Positions 10,525-21,952 of a DNA stretch of 64,000 nucleotides are shown piece after piece (position 1 is the first letter of the stretch; each line of letters opens with the position of its first letter). Position numbers and translations under genes: made by a program. Where the stretch lies: the NCBI RefSeq assembly GCF_028372415.1, contig NC_092872.1, positions 549,503,205-549,567,204 of the forward strand, written 5' to 3'. The DNA is from Notamacropus eugenii. Its lineage: Eukaryota; Chordata; Mammalia; Diprotodontia; Macropodidae. Under the pieces are notes generated by a model. That model saw only the letters and a list, made by a program, of their open reading frames with translations. It did not search any database and was not told the DNA's origin.

Positions 10525-10690
10525 ATCCAGTAGGAAGATTAGAAATCAATACAGACACGGCAAATATTACACGATAAATGGAGCATTACATGAGAGGTAT
10601 GAAACACAGAACACTGAGGAGAAAAACCTGGGAGAGCATTACAGAGCTGGGGAAAGGGAAAGGATGAAGGAAAATCTTCATTTGAGGTGT
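10525..10690 (-). mobile_element. L2 LINE fragment, probable
   Basis: TTACAATCCAGTAGGAAGATTAGA...GGCAAATATTACA...GAGCATTACAGAGCTGGGG resembles the antisense L2 3' region with heavy decay. Confidence 0.45.
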
Positions 10691-10724
10691 CATTAAGTGA
10701 AGGGGCCTTCGTCCACCCCTCTCC

Positions 10725-10870
10725 TTTTCACAAAGAACCTAAATCCAAGAAGGACTTACCCAAGGTCACCCAGATAGTCAAGTGGCAGAAGTGGTACTTG
10801 AACCCAGGTCTTTTGACTCCAAATCCATTGATCTTTCTAATATGTCACACTTTCTGCCTCACAGCAGAGT
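10725..10870 (-). repeat. MIR/Ther-type SINE fragment
   Basis: AGGACTTACCCAAGGTCACCCAGATAGTCAAGTGGCAGAAGTGG then TTGAACCCAGGTCTTTTGACTCC is the antisense CORE-SINE head half. Confidence 0.7.
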
Positions 10871-11214
10871 ATTAGCTGAGTCAGGTTAGTGTGCACTACC
10901 ATGAGACAGACCAGACAAATGAGGGAATTTGGAGTTTATGTGTAGCAATGAGGTCAGTAATAGTTGAGTCAAAATAGAAATCAAGAGGACCTGAGGCAAA
11001 TGGACATGTCCATATGATATAATAATGTGTCAGAGAGCAGGAAAGCAATGGGGATGCAGTGGTGGGGACAGCAATCCATTAAGGGTCCAATGAGCAAGAC
11101 AGAAAACAAACCAACAGACTAGAGCAATGGTACAGAGACAATGTGTCATTCTCAATTGGTGAAGCAAATTCTCTGGAATTTTATACTAGGGCACCAAGAG
11201 CTGGTTCTGTCTTC

Positions 11215-11410
11215 CTGATCTTCCTAATGGGCTGCCAACAGGAGTGATACCAAGTGGCCTTCTCAGTCTCCCAAAAGATGTCAGTCGATACCCAGTAAGG
11301 CTTCCTGGAGGGTATGAGATGAAACAGGCCTTAAAGGATGGATAGGATTTGGATGAGAATTGGGGAAGAAGGAATTTCAGGCAGGGGTAAAGGATAAACA
11401 AACATAAAGG
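11215..11410 (-). mobile_element. L2 LINE fragment
   Basis: GGCTTCCTGGAGGGTATGAGATGAAACAGGCCTTAAAGGATGG then GGAATTTCAGGCAGGGG is the antisense L2 block just inside the 3' end. Confidence 0.75.
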
Positions 11411-11864
11411 CAGCAAGTTTTCTCTTTTATTCCCATAATATAGTATGTCCTTATGTTGAACTGTAGGTTGGTGGCACTATCTTTTATTTGTTTTCTTAAA
11501 TCAGTCTATCCTAGCAATGAAACTTCTAATATTCAGGAAGAGAATTAGAGTCCCTTTTCCTTCTCTCTCTCCTCTTAAAACTATGAATAGGTTCAACACT
11601 AAGTAGGAAAGGCTCAGATGGTATTTGATTTGGCTTGGTCTGGGAGGGGTGCACATAAAAAGTAGTACTTAGTTAAGAAGATGATTGAGCTAAAGAGATT
11701 TATGAATACAATATTTTACTCCTAGTCTAGTGTTAAGACCTTAAGAGGAGTTAAAGTCTCCTGTGAGCTGGGGAAATCTAAGATTTCATTGTCAAGTTTG
11801 CCAACCAACTCTCCTAAACAACCTAATCTGGAAAATATAAATTACAATGTGGCCTGTTGGACCA

Positions 11865-12290
11865 GGAGTCAGAAAGCCTGAATTCTGCTAATGGTTCTGC
11901 TTCTAACTTCCTGTGTCACCTTGAACAAGTCATTTCATCTCCCAGCCTCAGTTTTCTCATCTGTAAAAAAAAGATATTTGCACGAATAGGATTTTCTAAG
12001 CTGTAGTGGGAATTCTTGAGAAGAATACAACCTCTTGTCACATACCTGTTGGGTTTTCATATTTAAATGTTTTATTTGGTTCCAGTTTTTTGGGTTTGTT
12101 TGTTGTTGGGTTTGGTGGGGTTTTTTTAAGGGGAATGGAGTTTGAAAAGATGATTTTACAATTCTGTGCTGTGAGGTCTTTGGCAATTTCTTTAACCTTT
12201 CTGGACTCAAGTTCTCCATCTTTCAAATCAAAAGATGGCCTTTAAAGTCCCTTCCAGGTTTAACTCTTATGGTCATAGATGGTTCCACCA
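11865..12290 (+). repeat. MIR/Ther-type SINE fragments
   Basis: First piece: GACCAGGAGTCAGAAAGCC, ACCTTGAACAAGTCATTTC, CTCAGTTTTCTCATCTGTAA. Near 12200-12290 a second tail reads CTCCATCTTTCAAATC...CTTCCAGGTTTAACTC. The sequence between is not recognised. Confidence 0.65.
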
Positions 12291-12344
12291 TATGTGGAAT
12301 ATTTTCCCTTTTATCTCTTCTTTTTAGAACTCTTAGCTTCCCTC

Positions 12345-12485
12345 AAAGTAATTAAGACCCAGAGAACCATGTTCTCTCAGCCAAGTTGCTTCCTCTCCCT
12401 AACCTTTTGTTTCCTCACATGTAAAATGGTGAGATTGAACTATCTCTGAAGTCCTTTTCAGCTGTGAAATCCAAAAATACTAATA
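12345..12485 (+). repeat. MIR/Ther-type SINE, 3' part
   Basis: Reads CCTAACCTTTTGTTTCCTCACATGTAAAATGG, then TTGAACTATCTCTGAAGTCC and TTTCAGCTGTGAAATCC. Confidence 0.65.
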
Positions 12486-12666
12486 TTTTCCCTTTTTTCC
12501 AACTTTATTAACAAATTCCTCTACTTAAGTCCTCTTCTGATGTCTCACTTTGGGGTGGAGGTAATTCTAGGTTCTCCAAGGTTGAGTGAGAATATCTGGA
12601 GGGTTAGGGTAACCAGGATGGTAATGGGCCTTAAGTTCATGTCACATAAAAATCCGTCCAAGGACT

Positions 12667-13160
12667 GGTTGCTGTTCATCTTTCATTTTAAAGAGGATCA
12701 ATGACATCAGAGGTGACGTCTTGACTTGCAGGTGAATTGGATTTAAATGAGGCAGAATTGTACAAAGTCGTTAACCATACTCTCTCTTCCTGAGTCACTG
12801 AAGTCCAGTGGCAAGACAAAAGTCAAGATAGCTGGTGATGACCCAGGATGCAGTGGCTGACATTGGCATCTTTGATGTCTGACCAGTCTGTAAGTGCTCC
12901 TCCTCTCCTGCTGCATCCACCTTCATGGCTGTTGGAACAAATTGTTCTCATTCACCCATTCCACCAGGAAAAGTCTTCACATGCTTGGCATAGGCATCTC
13001 CCTAACTCATTGACAGTCTTGAGATTATCAGTCACCTTCTGCCTTGACAGCTTTATTTGGGTGTGGTTGCTGTATATCTATAGTTTCTTGGAGCCGCAGG
13101 TGAGATTTGAGTACCAGATAGACACCAAAGGTGGATGAACAGCCCTGAAAAGGGCTAAGC
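12667..13160 (-). mobile_element. RTE-type LINE 3' region
   Basis: Begins with the reverse complement of an RTE-type tail (GGTTGCTGTTCATCTTTCATTTTAAAGAGGATC for gatcctctt...gaaggacaacaacc), then AATGACATCAGAGGTGACGTC and GACCCAGGATGCAGTGGCTGAC. The segment near 13076 (TTTCTTGGAGCCGCAGGTGAG) recurs inverted near 15340, so both belong to one family. The family name is by resemblance. Confidence 0.6.
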
Positions 13161-13209
13161 AAACCATCACACTATAAATGCTAATCCTCTTGAATCCCCC
13201 ATACACTCC

Positions 13210-13545
13210 AGGACTAGAGAAGTACCTGAAGGGCTATCATGTGGAAGAAGGATTAGATTTGTTCTGTTTGTCTCCCAAGGACAAAACTATGGGCAATGGA
13301 TGGGAGTTTAAAAGAAGCAAATTTAAACGCAATGTAAGGAAAAACTTGCTACTAATTAGAACTGTCACAAAGTTGAATGGGATGCCTTGGGAAGTGGTGG
13401 GTTCCTTCTCCTCAGAGGTCTTCATGCAGAGGTTAAACAACCACTTGTCTGATATTTATAGTGGGGGCTCTGTGCCAGTATGGGTTAGACCAGGTGGCCA
13501 CTGAGGTCTCTTCCAACTCTCAAATTCTCTAAGTGTACGAATAGA
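13210..13545 (+). mobile_element. L3/CR1-type LINE 3' end
   Basis: GAAGGGCTATCATGTGGAAGAAGG, then GGGATGCCTTGGGAAGTGGTGGG, TTCATGCAGAGGTTAAACAACCACTTGTC and GGTCTCTTCCAACTCTCAAATTC follow the CR1/L3 3' end (tgggctgcc...ggaggtggtg...ggtcccttccaactc). Confidence 0.85.
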
Positions 13546-13609
13546 AAGCAAGAACTGGAAAGTTCTGCTGAGCTTAGGAAGTTTCATAAATTAGTTTGAC
13601 AATATATTA

Positions 13610-14025
13610 AACTGTCCGTTTTGAGGCACAGCCTAACTAAGTTCAAAGAAACCTTCTACTACACGACCCAAGAGTAATGACTTTTTCTGCTCTGGTGGCT
13701 CACTTTGCCTCTGCGGCAGTAGAGAGAGTAATCAAACCAATGAAATTACAGATCCTTGAAATATTCATGGGAAGAAGGGGGAGAGGAACCTATGATTTGG
13801 TCAGTGTAAGGAAATAAGAAATTCTAAATGTGGAAATTCCCTCCACAAAAGCAGAAAGATAACTTTTTGATAACTTGTGCTCTTAGGCAGTTACCTAATG
13901 GAGCTAGTTAAGTGATTTGACTCTGGTCATACAATAAATTGTCAGAGAGGAGACTGAACCAAGGTTTTCCCAACTCCAAGACTAACCTTCTATGCCCTAT
14001 GCCAGATGTTCTTTTCAGGCTATGC
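13610..14025. other. unclassified; possible RTE-related sequence and a MIR piece
   Basis: AAGTTCAAAGAAACCTTC...GGCTCACTTTGCCTCTGCGGCAGTAGAGAG reads like interspersed repeat sequence I cannot name. Near 13885-13990 a degraded antisense MIR-type piece (AGTGATTTGACTCTGG, CTGAACCAAGGTTTTCCC) is visible. Confidence 0.4.
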
Positions 14026-14029
14026 TTAC

Positions 14030-14205
14030 AACCCTGAGACATCTCCAGTCCAAAGTCCATGTGAACTATTTGTGCCCAAACTGTGGTACAGCCTTCTGAG
14101 CTTGTATTGGTCTAATCAGCCACAGTAAGGCACACCATACCTTGACTCCAACATAAAGATGTCACTTTGGTCCTCTTTCAGAATGAAGGACAAGAACCAA
14201 GAATG
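14030..14205 (+). mobile_element. RTE-type LINE, C-terminal end and tail
   Basis: The + strand encodes a decayed zinc-finger-like C-terminus (CPNCGTAF, IGLISHSKAHH), as at the end of RTE-type ORFs. It then runs ATAAAGATGTCACTTTGGTCCTC and TTCAGAATGAAGGACAAGAACC, an RTE 3' tail. Confidence 0.65.
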
Positions 14206-14984
14206 CTAAAGAGAATAACAGACAACTGACTCTCTGGGGACCCTAACAGTGTAAGAGTGAGTGCAAGGTAAGGAAGCAGCCTCAGAGAGGGTGCTACAAA
14301 TATAAAAGAAGGAACAATAGTCACTACCCTTCTCTGGAGCTCAGTCTCCAATTCCATTAAATGGCTATGGGCTAGATGAGTTCTATGGTCCTTTCAAGCC
14401 CTTAATCCTACAAACACCTATCTGAAGCTTGTCAATCACTTTTGCTTGTCAACATTTGGCACTGTATCATTTGTATAAATTTCTCAAGACTTTCATTTCA
14501 CACTAAGAAGCCCAGACATGGGGCATTACTTAAACAAATAGATCCAGAGCCCCTGCTAATGCATTATAACAAATTTATGAATTACCCTTCTGTTCAATTA
14601 TTCTTTCCTGGGAATTCAGGCAGAGTGGTGCACAACAATCATGGTGGATTGTCAAGGCAAGCAAAGGGAAAAGGAATCAGGGGCTGGGTTCAAGAACTCC
14701 TCTTCTGGATAACAATTATGTCTTCAGAGTCTAGTACACCCAAACCAAAATATCCCAGACTTCCCCAAAATCCTCAATCTCCCCACTGTGCTACCTTTTC
14801 TTTCCCCCTTTCCTCTCCCTGCTCAGATAGCTCTTTGAAGATATTTTTCCTCTCTACTATCAAAGCTTGTTCTCAGAGAAATATCAGTAAACTCTCTCTA
14901 CAAAGAATTCTGAATTTGGAATTTGCAAGCATGGGTTTGAATTCCAAATCCACTACTTGCTTTCATTTGTTAGAGGAACTAGCC
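14206..14984. other. mostly unrecognised, with a SINE tail near 14330-14410
   Basis: CTCAGTCTCCAATTCCATTAAATGGC...CTTTCAAGCCCTTAATCC at 14340-14408 looks like a therian SINE tail. The rest has no named repeat. A 205-codon open frame (14442-15059) overlaps this stretch and the L3 fragment after it and is judged non-genic. Confidence 0.5.
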
Positions 14985-15240
14985 TTGTCCTGCTTGGCCC
15001 AAGAAGGTAGAACTAGAAATAATGGGCGGAAGTTGCTAAGAGGCAGATTTAAACTCTGATGGAAAGAACAACTTCTTAACCATAAGTTACACCAAAGTAA
15101 AAAGAGTTTCCTCAGACATTAGTGGTTCCCTGGTCTTCCTCTACCCTGTTCCTTCTCCTCCTCCCCCAACTAAGTCTGAATGACCACTCCTTAAGGATAT
15201 TGTAGAGGAGATCTTTGACAAGGCATGAATTGGGATTGAT
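14985..15240 (+). mobile_element. L3/CR1-type LINE fragment
   Basis: CTTGGCCCAAGAAGGTAGAACTAG, GGGCGGAAGTTGCTAAGAGGCAG and TGACCACTCCTTAAGGATATTGTAGAGG parallel the better copy at 13210-13545. Confidence 0.7.
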
Positions 15241-15490
15241 CAGTGGGTGTATGTGTTGTCCCAGAGGACTAGCTTCTCTGGTGTGAGCTCTTTCCAGGGT
15301 TGCTCATCCTCTGTTGGTGTCTACCTGGCACTCAACTCTCACCTGAGGCTCCAAGAAGCTGTAGCACGCTCAGTGGCCGCACCCTGGTAAAACTATCATT
15401 GCAGACAGGTTAAACCAGGACTGAAGCTCAGGCTAAATAAAGACTGGAGCTTGTAAAGAGACTGGTAAGTCATCTACATAGAAATAATAG
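15240..15490 (+). mobile_element. RTE-related fragment, probable
   Basis: CTCACCTGAGGCTCCAAGAAGCTGTAGCACGC is the inverse of the stretch near 13060-13105 in the RTE-type element above. The orientation is opposite to that copy. Confidence 0.45.
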
Positions 15491-15499
15491 TTAAACCAA

Positions 15500-16880
15500 T
15501 GAGATCTGATGGGGTTATACAGAAAGAGGGACTAGGAAAGAACTTTGGAGAACGCCCACATTTATGATGTGTGATACGAATGATGAGCCAGAAAAAGAGA
15601 CCGAGAAGGAGCATTCAGAAAGGTAGGAGGAGAATCAGGAGATACTAAGTGTTACAAAATTCTAGAGAGAAAAGAATATCCAGGAGAAACAAATGGTTCA
15701 TGGTGCCAAATGCAGCAGAGAGATCAAAGAAGGATGAAGTCTGAAAAAGGCCACATTTGGCAATTAAGAGACTGTTATAATACTGGAGAGTGCAGTTTCC
15801 ATTGGGTGATGAGGTTAGAAGCCATATTACAAAAGGTCAAGGGCTAAAAGAGAAGTGGAGGCAGCAAATGTAGACAGCTTGTTTATGAAGCTCATCTAAG
15901 AAAGAGAGGAAAGATGCAGGACAATAGTTTGAGGGGATGGTAAGGTCTAGTGAAAACTTTTTTAAGGATGGGGGGAGGACTGAGAATATTTGAAGACTGT
16001 AAGGAAGGGACCACTAAATAGGGAGAGGTTGAGGACTTAGGGTAATGGATAGTGATTAAGGTTATAATCTGCTGCAGAAGGTGGGAGTGAATAAGCCCAA
16101 ATTCTCTTGACAAGAAGGGCTACCTCTGTCAGAAACCTAAGGAAAAGAGAAGAGAGGGAGAGATCATCATGTCAAGGGATTGTGAGATGAAAAGAAGGGA
16201 GGAGAAGAGGCTATTTATGTTGAACCGACTCAATTTTCCCAGTCCTCAGCTAAGAGAAAAGGAGTAAGGGGAGCTATGGGAGGAATGAAGAGGGAAAAAA
16301 AGGATTAAAATTGTTTCTGTAGGAAATGAAATGGGGAATAAATTAGGGAGGAATAAATGAACAGCTTTATTGCAATGAGAGTCCAATTGAACTTGGAATA
16401 CATGAATATATAATGTAGCTAGTCACCACACTTCTGAGATTTCCTCCATTTTTATTCAGAAGTATATGAGGAGCAGAGGAGGCAGATGGTAGGCTTAATC
16501 TGATTCAAAAATAGAGGACAGTATAAAGTTGAAATTGCTAACTTTAGGGTTGAGATTGGAAAGAGAAGAAAGTGATATTAGGGCAGGTCTGAGAAAGTAT
16601 AAAGGGGTAAAGAGATTAGAACTAGATGAAAGTGAAGAATAGGGTTAGGAGGAGTAAGGCATTTGAAGATGTGGAATGATGGGAGGTTGTGGTCCAATAA
16701 AGGAATGTCAAAAGTTTTTAATCAAGGAAATGAAATATTTATGGGCAATGTCAAGATCTAATGTATGCAGATCTAATGTGTGGTTCAGGTGGGATGAAGG
16801 TGTAGCTTATGAGATTTAAGAAGGCTGAGGAACTGGGAAGTTATAGAGTTTGAAGGAGAATGACTGGTATGGGGATCAGT
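15500..16880 (-). mobile_element. L2 LINE, ORF2 region, about 1.4 kb
   Basis: Antisense L2 blocks in order: GTAGGAGGAGAATCAGGAGA, CCAAATGCAGCAGAGAGATCAAAGAAGGATG, TTTTTTAAGGATGGGGGGAGG, and farther on TGATGGGAGGTTGTGGTCC. Read on the other strand these belong to the reverse-transcriptase half of L2. The copy is heavily decayed. Confidence 0.75.
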
Positions 16881-16889
16881 ATAGCTATA

Positions 16890-17050
16890 GATGTCTTCTC
16901 AGGTGCTTTCAGCTCCAAGATTCTGTGATACTTGTGTGATCTTATACAAATCATTTAACCTCTCTGGGCTTCAGTTTCTTCATTTATAAAATGAGGACAT
17001 TAGACTTGACGATCTCTAAGGTCACTTATAGTCTTTTCATTACCATAGAT
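16890..17050 (+). repeat. MIR/Ther-type SINE
   Basis: TGTGTGATCTTATACAAATCATTTAACCTCTCTGGGCTTCAGTTTCTTCATTTATAAAATG then GATCTCTAAGGTCACTTATAG. Confidence 0.75.
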
Positions 17051-17054
17051 GGTA

Positions 17055-17345
17055 CAACTGTTGGGAATGCTCTCCCTCCTCACCTTTATCTCTTAGCTTC
17101 CTTCAAAGCTCTGTTCTGGCATCACACCTTCCAAGAAGCCTTTCCTAAACCCCAAATTTACAATGCTTTCTCACTCTTGAAATTATTTCATATAGACTAA
17201 CGTGTGTACAAGTCATAATCCTCAAGTAGACTCTAAGTTTCTTGAAGGCAGGTATGCTTTTGGTTTGGTCCTCATATCCCTAATTAGCATAGTTTCTTAC
17301 ACGTAGTAGGTGCTTAACAGCTGCTTATTAAAATGATTTGAATTG
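17055..17345 (+). mobile_element. L2 LINE 3' end
   Basis: GGGAATGCTCTCCCTCCTCACC, CTTCCTTCAAAGCTCTG, CAAGAAGCCTTTCC, TTTCTTGAAGGCAGG and TTACACGTAGTAGGTGCTTAACA run in the order of the L2 3' end. Confidence 0.9.
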
Positions 17346-17429
17346 TGATCCTATGACAGTTTACATAATTACATATGCCTGATAATAACAGTGTTAAGTC
17401 TAAGCTGAGAAGGCAGGGGTTATGGATTT

Positions 17430-17565
17430 ATTAAATTATTATTATAATATTAAATTATAATAATATATTATCATATTATAATATACTATTATATATTTTA
17501 TATATTATACATTATGTCTTATAATAATATAATAAATTATTATAAATTAAATTTATTATTAAACC
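17430..17565. repeat. AT-rich low-complexity tract
   Basis: Almost pure A/T made of TATTATAATA-like units, with many self-complementary pieces. Confidence 0.9.
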
Positions 17566-17759
17566 ATTATGGATTCATTCTTTTGACTTAAGATTTCATA
17601 ACAGTAGAATCTCAGATGTTAAGGAAGTCTTTAGTGGGAGGAAAAGGGATACTTCTGCAGCTTCTCTGCAATCCTACCACTCTTATCTATATCATAGACC
17701 CATCCTGTGTCAGGGTACCAGCTGGTGTTTAAAGCCTATGGGGTTATAAAGAGATCAGA

Positions 17760-17896
17760 GATTTGGACCTGGGGGAGGACCCCAGAAGTCATATAGGCTA
17801 AAAGCTAAGTTGCCCAAGGTCACATAGATAGTAAATAACTAAACTAGGATTCGAAGCCAGGTCCAACTCCAAATCCAGTATTCTTTCCATTGTACC
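17760..17896 (-). repeat. MIR/Ther-type SINE fragment, host of the next SINE
   Basis: AAGTTGCCCAAGGTCACATAGATAGTAAATAAC, then GATTCGAAGCCAGGTCC and TTCTTTCCATTGTACCACTC form the antisense head of a CORE-SINE. A younger SINE is inserted at its end. Confidence 0.75.
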
Positions 17897-17909
17897 ACTC
17901 TGCAATAGT

Positions 17910-18226
17910 GTGTGTTTGTCCTTCATTGCCGAAGAAGACCATGCCATCAGAGAAATAATGACATGACTTGCACTTGACTTTGTTTTCAGTGAGGGAGGGC
18001 TGTGTAGGTCATCAGCCTCACTTCTCCTCCAGAGCCATCTGAATCCAGTGACCAGATATTCATCAGGATGACTGGAGATGGACCCAAGATGAGGCAATTG
18101 GGCTTAAGTGACTTGTCCAAGGTCACACAGCTAGTGGGTGTCAAGTGTCTGAGGTGAGATTTGAACTCTGGTCCTCCTGACTCCTGCACTGGTGCTCTAT
18201 CCCACTGCACCACCTAGCTGCCCCCT
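17910..18226 (-). mobile_element. full-length tRNA-headed SINE with RTE-type tail
   Basis: On the - strand: head GGGGGCAGCTAGGTGGTGCA, body with CAAGTCACTTAAGCCC and TCCAGTCATCCTGATGAATA, and a tail ending CTTCGGCAATGAAGGACAAA, an RTE-type 3' end. Target repeats ACTCTGCAATAGT sit at 17897-17909 and 18227-18239. The same family occurs at 28277-28568. Confidence 0.92.
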
Positions 18227-18269
18227 ACTCTGCAATAGTATGGGAATTGTGAATCGCTCATCACAAACC

Positions 18270-18455
18270 CACATCCCTTCTGGGCAACACACTTCCTTCT
18301 CTTAGATTCCTCATCTGTAAAATCTGTAAAATCAATCTGTAAAATCCAGCTCTGCCTAATAACCCTTCTAGCTCTAATAGTAGATGGCTTTCTTCCCTCA
18401 TCTATAAAGGAAGAAGATTGGACTAAAATCTCTTGTAGTTCAAAAGCCTATGATA
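18270..18455 (+). repeat. MIR/Ther-type SINE tails
   Basis: CTTAGATTCCTCATCTGTAAAATC, with a short internal duplication of ATCTGTAAAATC, then TCATCTATAAAGGAAGAAGATTGGAC and CAAAAGCCTATGAT. Confidence 0.65.
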
Positions 18456-18459
18456 TAAT

Positions 18460-19030
18460 GCTATTCATATATTATCATAACAAAGAGACCAATTACTTTC
18501 TTGCAAGGGGAAAGCCAGCACAGCAAAGAAGACAGTGTCGATGAGCCATGGGGTGAGAAGGCAGCAGCTGCAGCCAATAGCCTCAAGGTGTGTACCAGTT
18601 TCTGTCCCATCCTGGATGCAGAAGCAAGAACTAGGGTTATCACTGCTGGTGTTTAACACCCTGCCTCTGCAGAACCTTACAGGCTTTTATAGTAGGGAGA
18701 GAGAGACAGGTAGGATTTGATTGCAGCCTAGCAGTGCCAATGGAACAATCACGTATTCCTGGGCTTCTTTCCCTTTGTTTCTATGGGAATGTTTTGCCTT
18801 ATCCTGTGAATAGTTCCCTGGAGGGCGGCCAAACTGCCCAAGGTCTTGGGCTTAGAGCACGACAAAAGGTTTTGACTCTGACAAGGATGTGTAACAAGGT
18901 CAGCAAAAAATGTCCTTCATAGCACTTTCTGAGCCATTCGTTCCTCTTCCTGTTGGGTGGGTCTGTATCAGAGCTTGAGGGATTTCTGGAGATCCTCAGG
19001 ATCCTGACAGTATCATTAAGGTGAATTATT
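18460..19030. other. unclassified intergenic sequence
   Basis: Moderate GC, no coding motif and no repeat I can name. Confidence 0.4.
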
Positions 19031-19035
19031 CTTCT

Positions 19036-19155
19036 TCCTTTTTTTTCATTATTTTTATATTTTATTATATATTTGTTATTTTATGTTTCTATATTACTAC
19101 ATATATTTTCCATATTATATTTTATTATATTCATTCATTATTTATTATCTTATTG
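19036..19155. repeat. AT-rich low-complexity tract
   Basis: Runs of TTTTATTATAT-like units flanking short mixed sequence. Confidence 0.85.
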
Positions 19156-19860
19156 TGTCTGAATACGTAAACTCAGACTTCCCAAATAGAAAATGGACAA
19201 CACTCAATGCCCATGTTTCTGAAAGTATTTTGAATATCTGCTTAAATTCAACTCCATTTTTTGCTCTCCTTCTTATAAAAACACAATAATTAATAGTCAC
19301 TGATCTCCCTACTTATCAGGCACTTCACTTGCAGCTTAAACAAATTAATTAAATGTAACCTGTGTAGAATACTAAGCAAATTAATTGTATTAACAAGGTC
19401 AGTGAAAATGCACAGGGGTGACTCCTAGAAAACCAAGCACAGAAATTTTAATACTGTGGTGAACCTCTGGAAAGTAATCAGGACTGTTCAAAGTGGTCTT
19501 TTCAAAGTGGAATAAACAACTATCAAACTACTGACATACTAACAAGGACAGGTTTCTGTGGGAACATTTATAAATGCATCAGGTCTTGATTTTGTGTTGT
19601 TTCTTTTAAACAGAATTAAGTTTGTGCATGCGCAAAGGTCTGACCAACTAATCACAGATTCTATTGATTTTCTGACTCTTAAAAGACAGCCTTGATTTCT
19701 TTGCCCTGTGAAGTACTTCAAGCCCTACTTTATTTTATAATGTATAAGAAATAAACTGCAGAGGGCCGTTGGGAAGCAAGTAGACTTTAATGTAGCGCAA
19801 GGGAAAGTGAGATAAATGCAAAGTAGAGATCTAGGCAAACTGCTATTAGAAATTTGGGGA
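19156..19860. other. no gene or repeat recognised
   Basis: Apparently single-copy intergenic DNA. Several short open frames lack any family signature. Confidence 0.4.
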
Positions 19861-19861
19861 T

Positions 19862-20010
19862 GGGGACAGCTAGGTGGCACAGTGGATAAAGCAACTGGCC
19901 CTGGAGACAGGAGGACCTGAGTTCAAGTGTGGCCTCAGACACTTACTATCTGTGGGACCCTGGGCAAGTCACTTAACCCCAATTACCTCCAAAAAACTAA
20001 AAAATAAAAA
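19862..20010 (+). mobile_element. short tRNA-headed SINE with A-rich tail (WSINE-like)
   Basis: GGGGACAGCTAGGTGGCACAGTGGAT, GACAGGAGGACCTGAGTTCAAG, GGCCTCAGACACTTAC, GGGCAAGTCACTTAACCCCAATTACC, then an A-rich tail. AAATTTGG flanks it on both sides. The sequence is little decayed, so it is fairly young. Confidence 0.9.
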
Positions 20011-20049
20011 TTTGGAACCATTTGTCTTTAAAAAAAGAAAGAAAGAAAT

Positions 20050-20765
20050 TTGAAGATGAAGAGATTACTATCACCTGTAGGATGAGGAATCAGGGGAGGC
20101 TTCTTGAATAAGGTGGCTTTAAATTAAGTCTTGAAGAAAAGCATTTCAACAAGTAGAAATGGGGGAAAAGGAGAAGTCCAATCTAGAAATGAGGGAAGGT
20201 ATGAACACAAGTGTAAAAATGGGGAAGGACAAGACAAGAACAAAGTATGTAAAAAGTAGCTCAATTTGGCTGGAATGTAGAATATGTAAAGGGGAATATA
20301 AGTATGACATAAAGCTGAATATATAGGTAGGATACATATTACAGGAGGTCTCAAATGTCAAGGCCTGGAAGCAATCATTTATTCCAGTAGCTGATAGGAA
20401 AAGGCTTATAGTTTTGAGGGGATATGTGACATGCTTGTAGTGTTTCCATTAGTCAGATTACTCAGACAAAGTTTTGAAAGTTGGATTGAAGAAATGGTAA
20501 AACCAATTAGGGGGTTAATGAGAGGTGGTAAGGGCTTGAACTAAGTAGTGACAGCAAAAAGGAGGTGTGGGATATGAGAGATATTATTGTGAAGGCAGAA
20601 ACTACAAGAGTTGGCAACTAATTGGGTGTGGGTGGTAAGGGAGAAGAATCTAAGATGAATCTAAGGTTATGAGCCTGGGTGACTGGGAGGATAGTGTCAT
20701 CAGCAAAAAAACAAAAAAAAAAAATGGAGAAGTCAGGAGGAGGAGCTCATAATTTCAGGAGTGGA
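20050..20765 (-). mobile_element. L2 LINE, ORF2 region
   Basis: Antisense L2 blocks: GGGGAGGCTTCTTGAATAAGG, AAGTCTTGAAGAAAAGC, GGCCTGGAAGCAATCA, GAACTAAGTAGTGACAGC and GAGCCTGGGTGACTGGGAGGATAG. The order is as in other L2 copies. Confidence 0.85.
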
Positions 20766-21910
20766 ATCAAAGAGGATTTATGGAATCTTCTCCAAAGGGC
20801 TTTAAAAATAAAATATATAAAAGGTCATATAAAAACAAAATAGAGCAATTAAAATCTATTTTAAAAGAAATAAAAAAAAATATGGTTATCTGATTGGAGT
20901 CCTAAACAGTGACAGAACTAGCTGCATTATCTCAGTATTTCTTCTATCCCTAATTTTTTACACAAAAGCACAAAAAAATACAACATCTGCTGCTTTTTGC
21001 CTTTGTGGTTTCTTCCCAGAGTATACAATGAACTGAAAGGAATCTTAGAAATCAGTGTACACATGAGGAAACTGAGGTCCAGAAAAATAAAATGATTTGC
21101 TATGGTCATTTCGTGACCATAACACAGCATTCTTTCATAACGTGAATTTATAAAAAATAAAAATAGTACTTCATAGATATGAGTTCCAGACTTTAATAGA
21201 GCTATAAAGGAATGAGAATGGTAGGCCAGCTGGTGCAGTGAGAGAGGGAAAAGAGACTATGGAAGGTTTTGCAGAGGGAAAGGAGAACTTTCAGGTCTCT
21301 TATAAACCCTTTGCCTGAGATTGTCAACTCTGATTTTTCTTGTGGGAGTGCAAGGGGCCCAATATTGCAAAAGCCTCAAAGCAAATCTTTTAAAAAGCAA
21401 GTCAAAAAAGAAAAAAAAAAGGCAAGTTCACTATTTGTCAAGTTCTGTCAACAACTGGCACAACCACAAAGGCACATCCAGCCAGTTCGGCCTTGATGTT
21501 CCAGTAACTTAACCTAACGCAGAAACTGCTTTGAAGATCTTAGTAAGAGCTTTGATTTCTCCCAGTCATGATCACAAACTGCTCAGAGTGAACACTGTTT
21601 GTTTTTTTTTAATGGAGCTGATCAAACGCTAGTAATAAACAAAATAACCCAAAGAGGTATCACAGACCTTACACTAATCAACACTAATGCAGGAAGACCT
21701 CATGGCCTCCATCACAACATCACCAATAAAATACTTGTGAGCCAAGATGCTCATAGAGTATCGTTTAATAATAACTTTGATATTTATGTGCATTTTCTCT
21801 GTCCTCAACATGGGAATTCAATACAGAAAAAAAAAAAGAATAGTCAAACAATGGGGTTGAACTAGATAATATCCATGTTCTATATTCCTTTGAGCCTATA
21901 CAGAGGTATT
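20766..21910. other. no gene or clear repeat recognised
   Basis: Short A-rich runs and a degraded SINE piece near 21050-21100 (CACATGAGGAAACTGAGGTCC). Otherwise nothing I can support. Confidence 0.4.
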
Positions 21911-21952
21911 ACTTTCTCTAATCAATCAATCAACTACTATTTACTGTGTCAG

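Noticed and set aside
14442-15059. A 205-codon open frame in intergenic DNA
   Set aside because: Its 3' part lies in an L3/CR1 LINE fragment, the protein shows no domain, and there is no promoter or splice context. It is most likely a chance frame.
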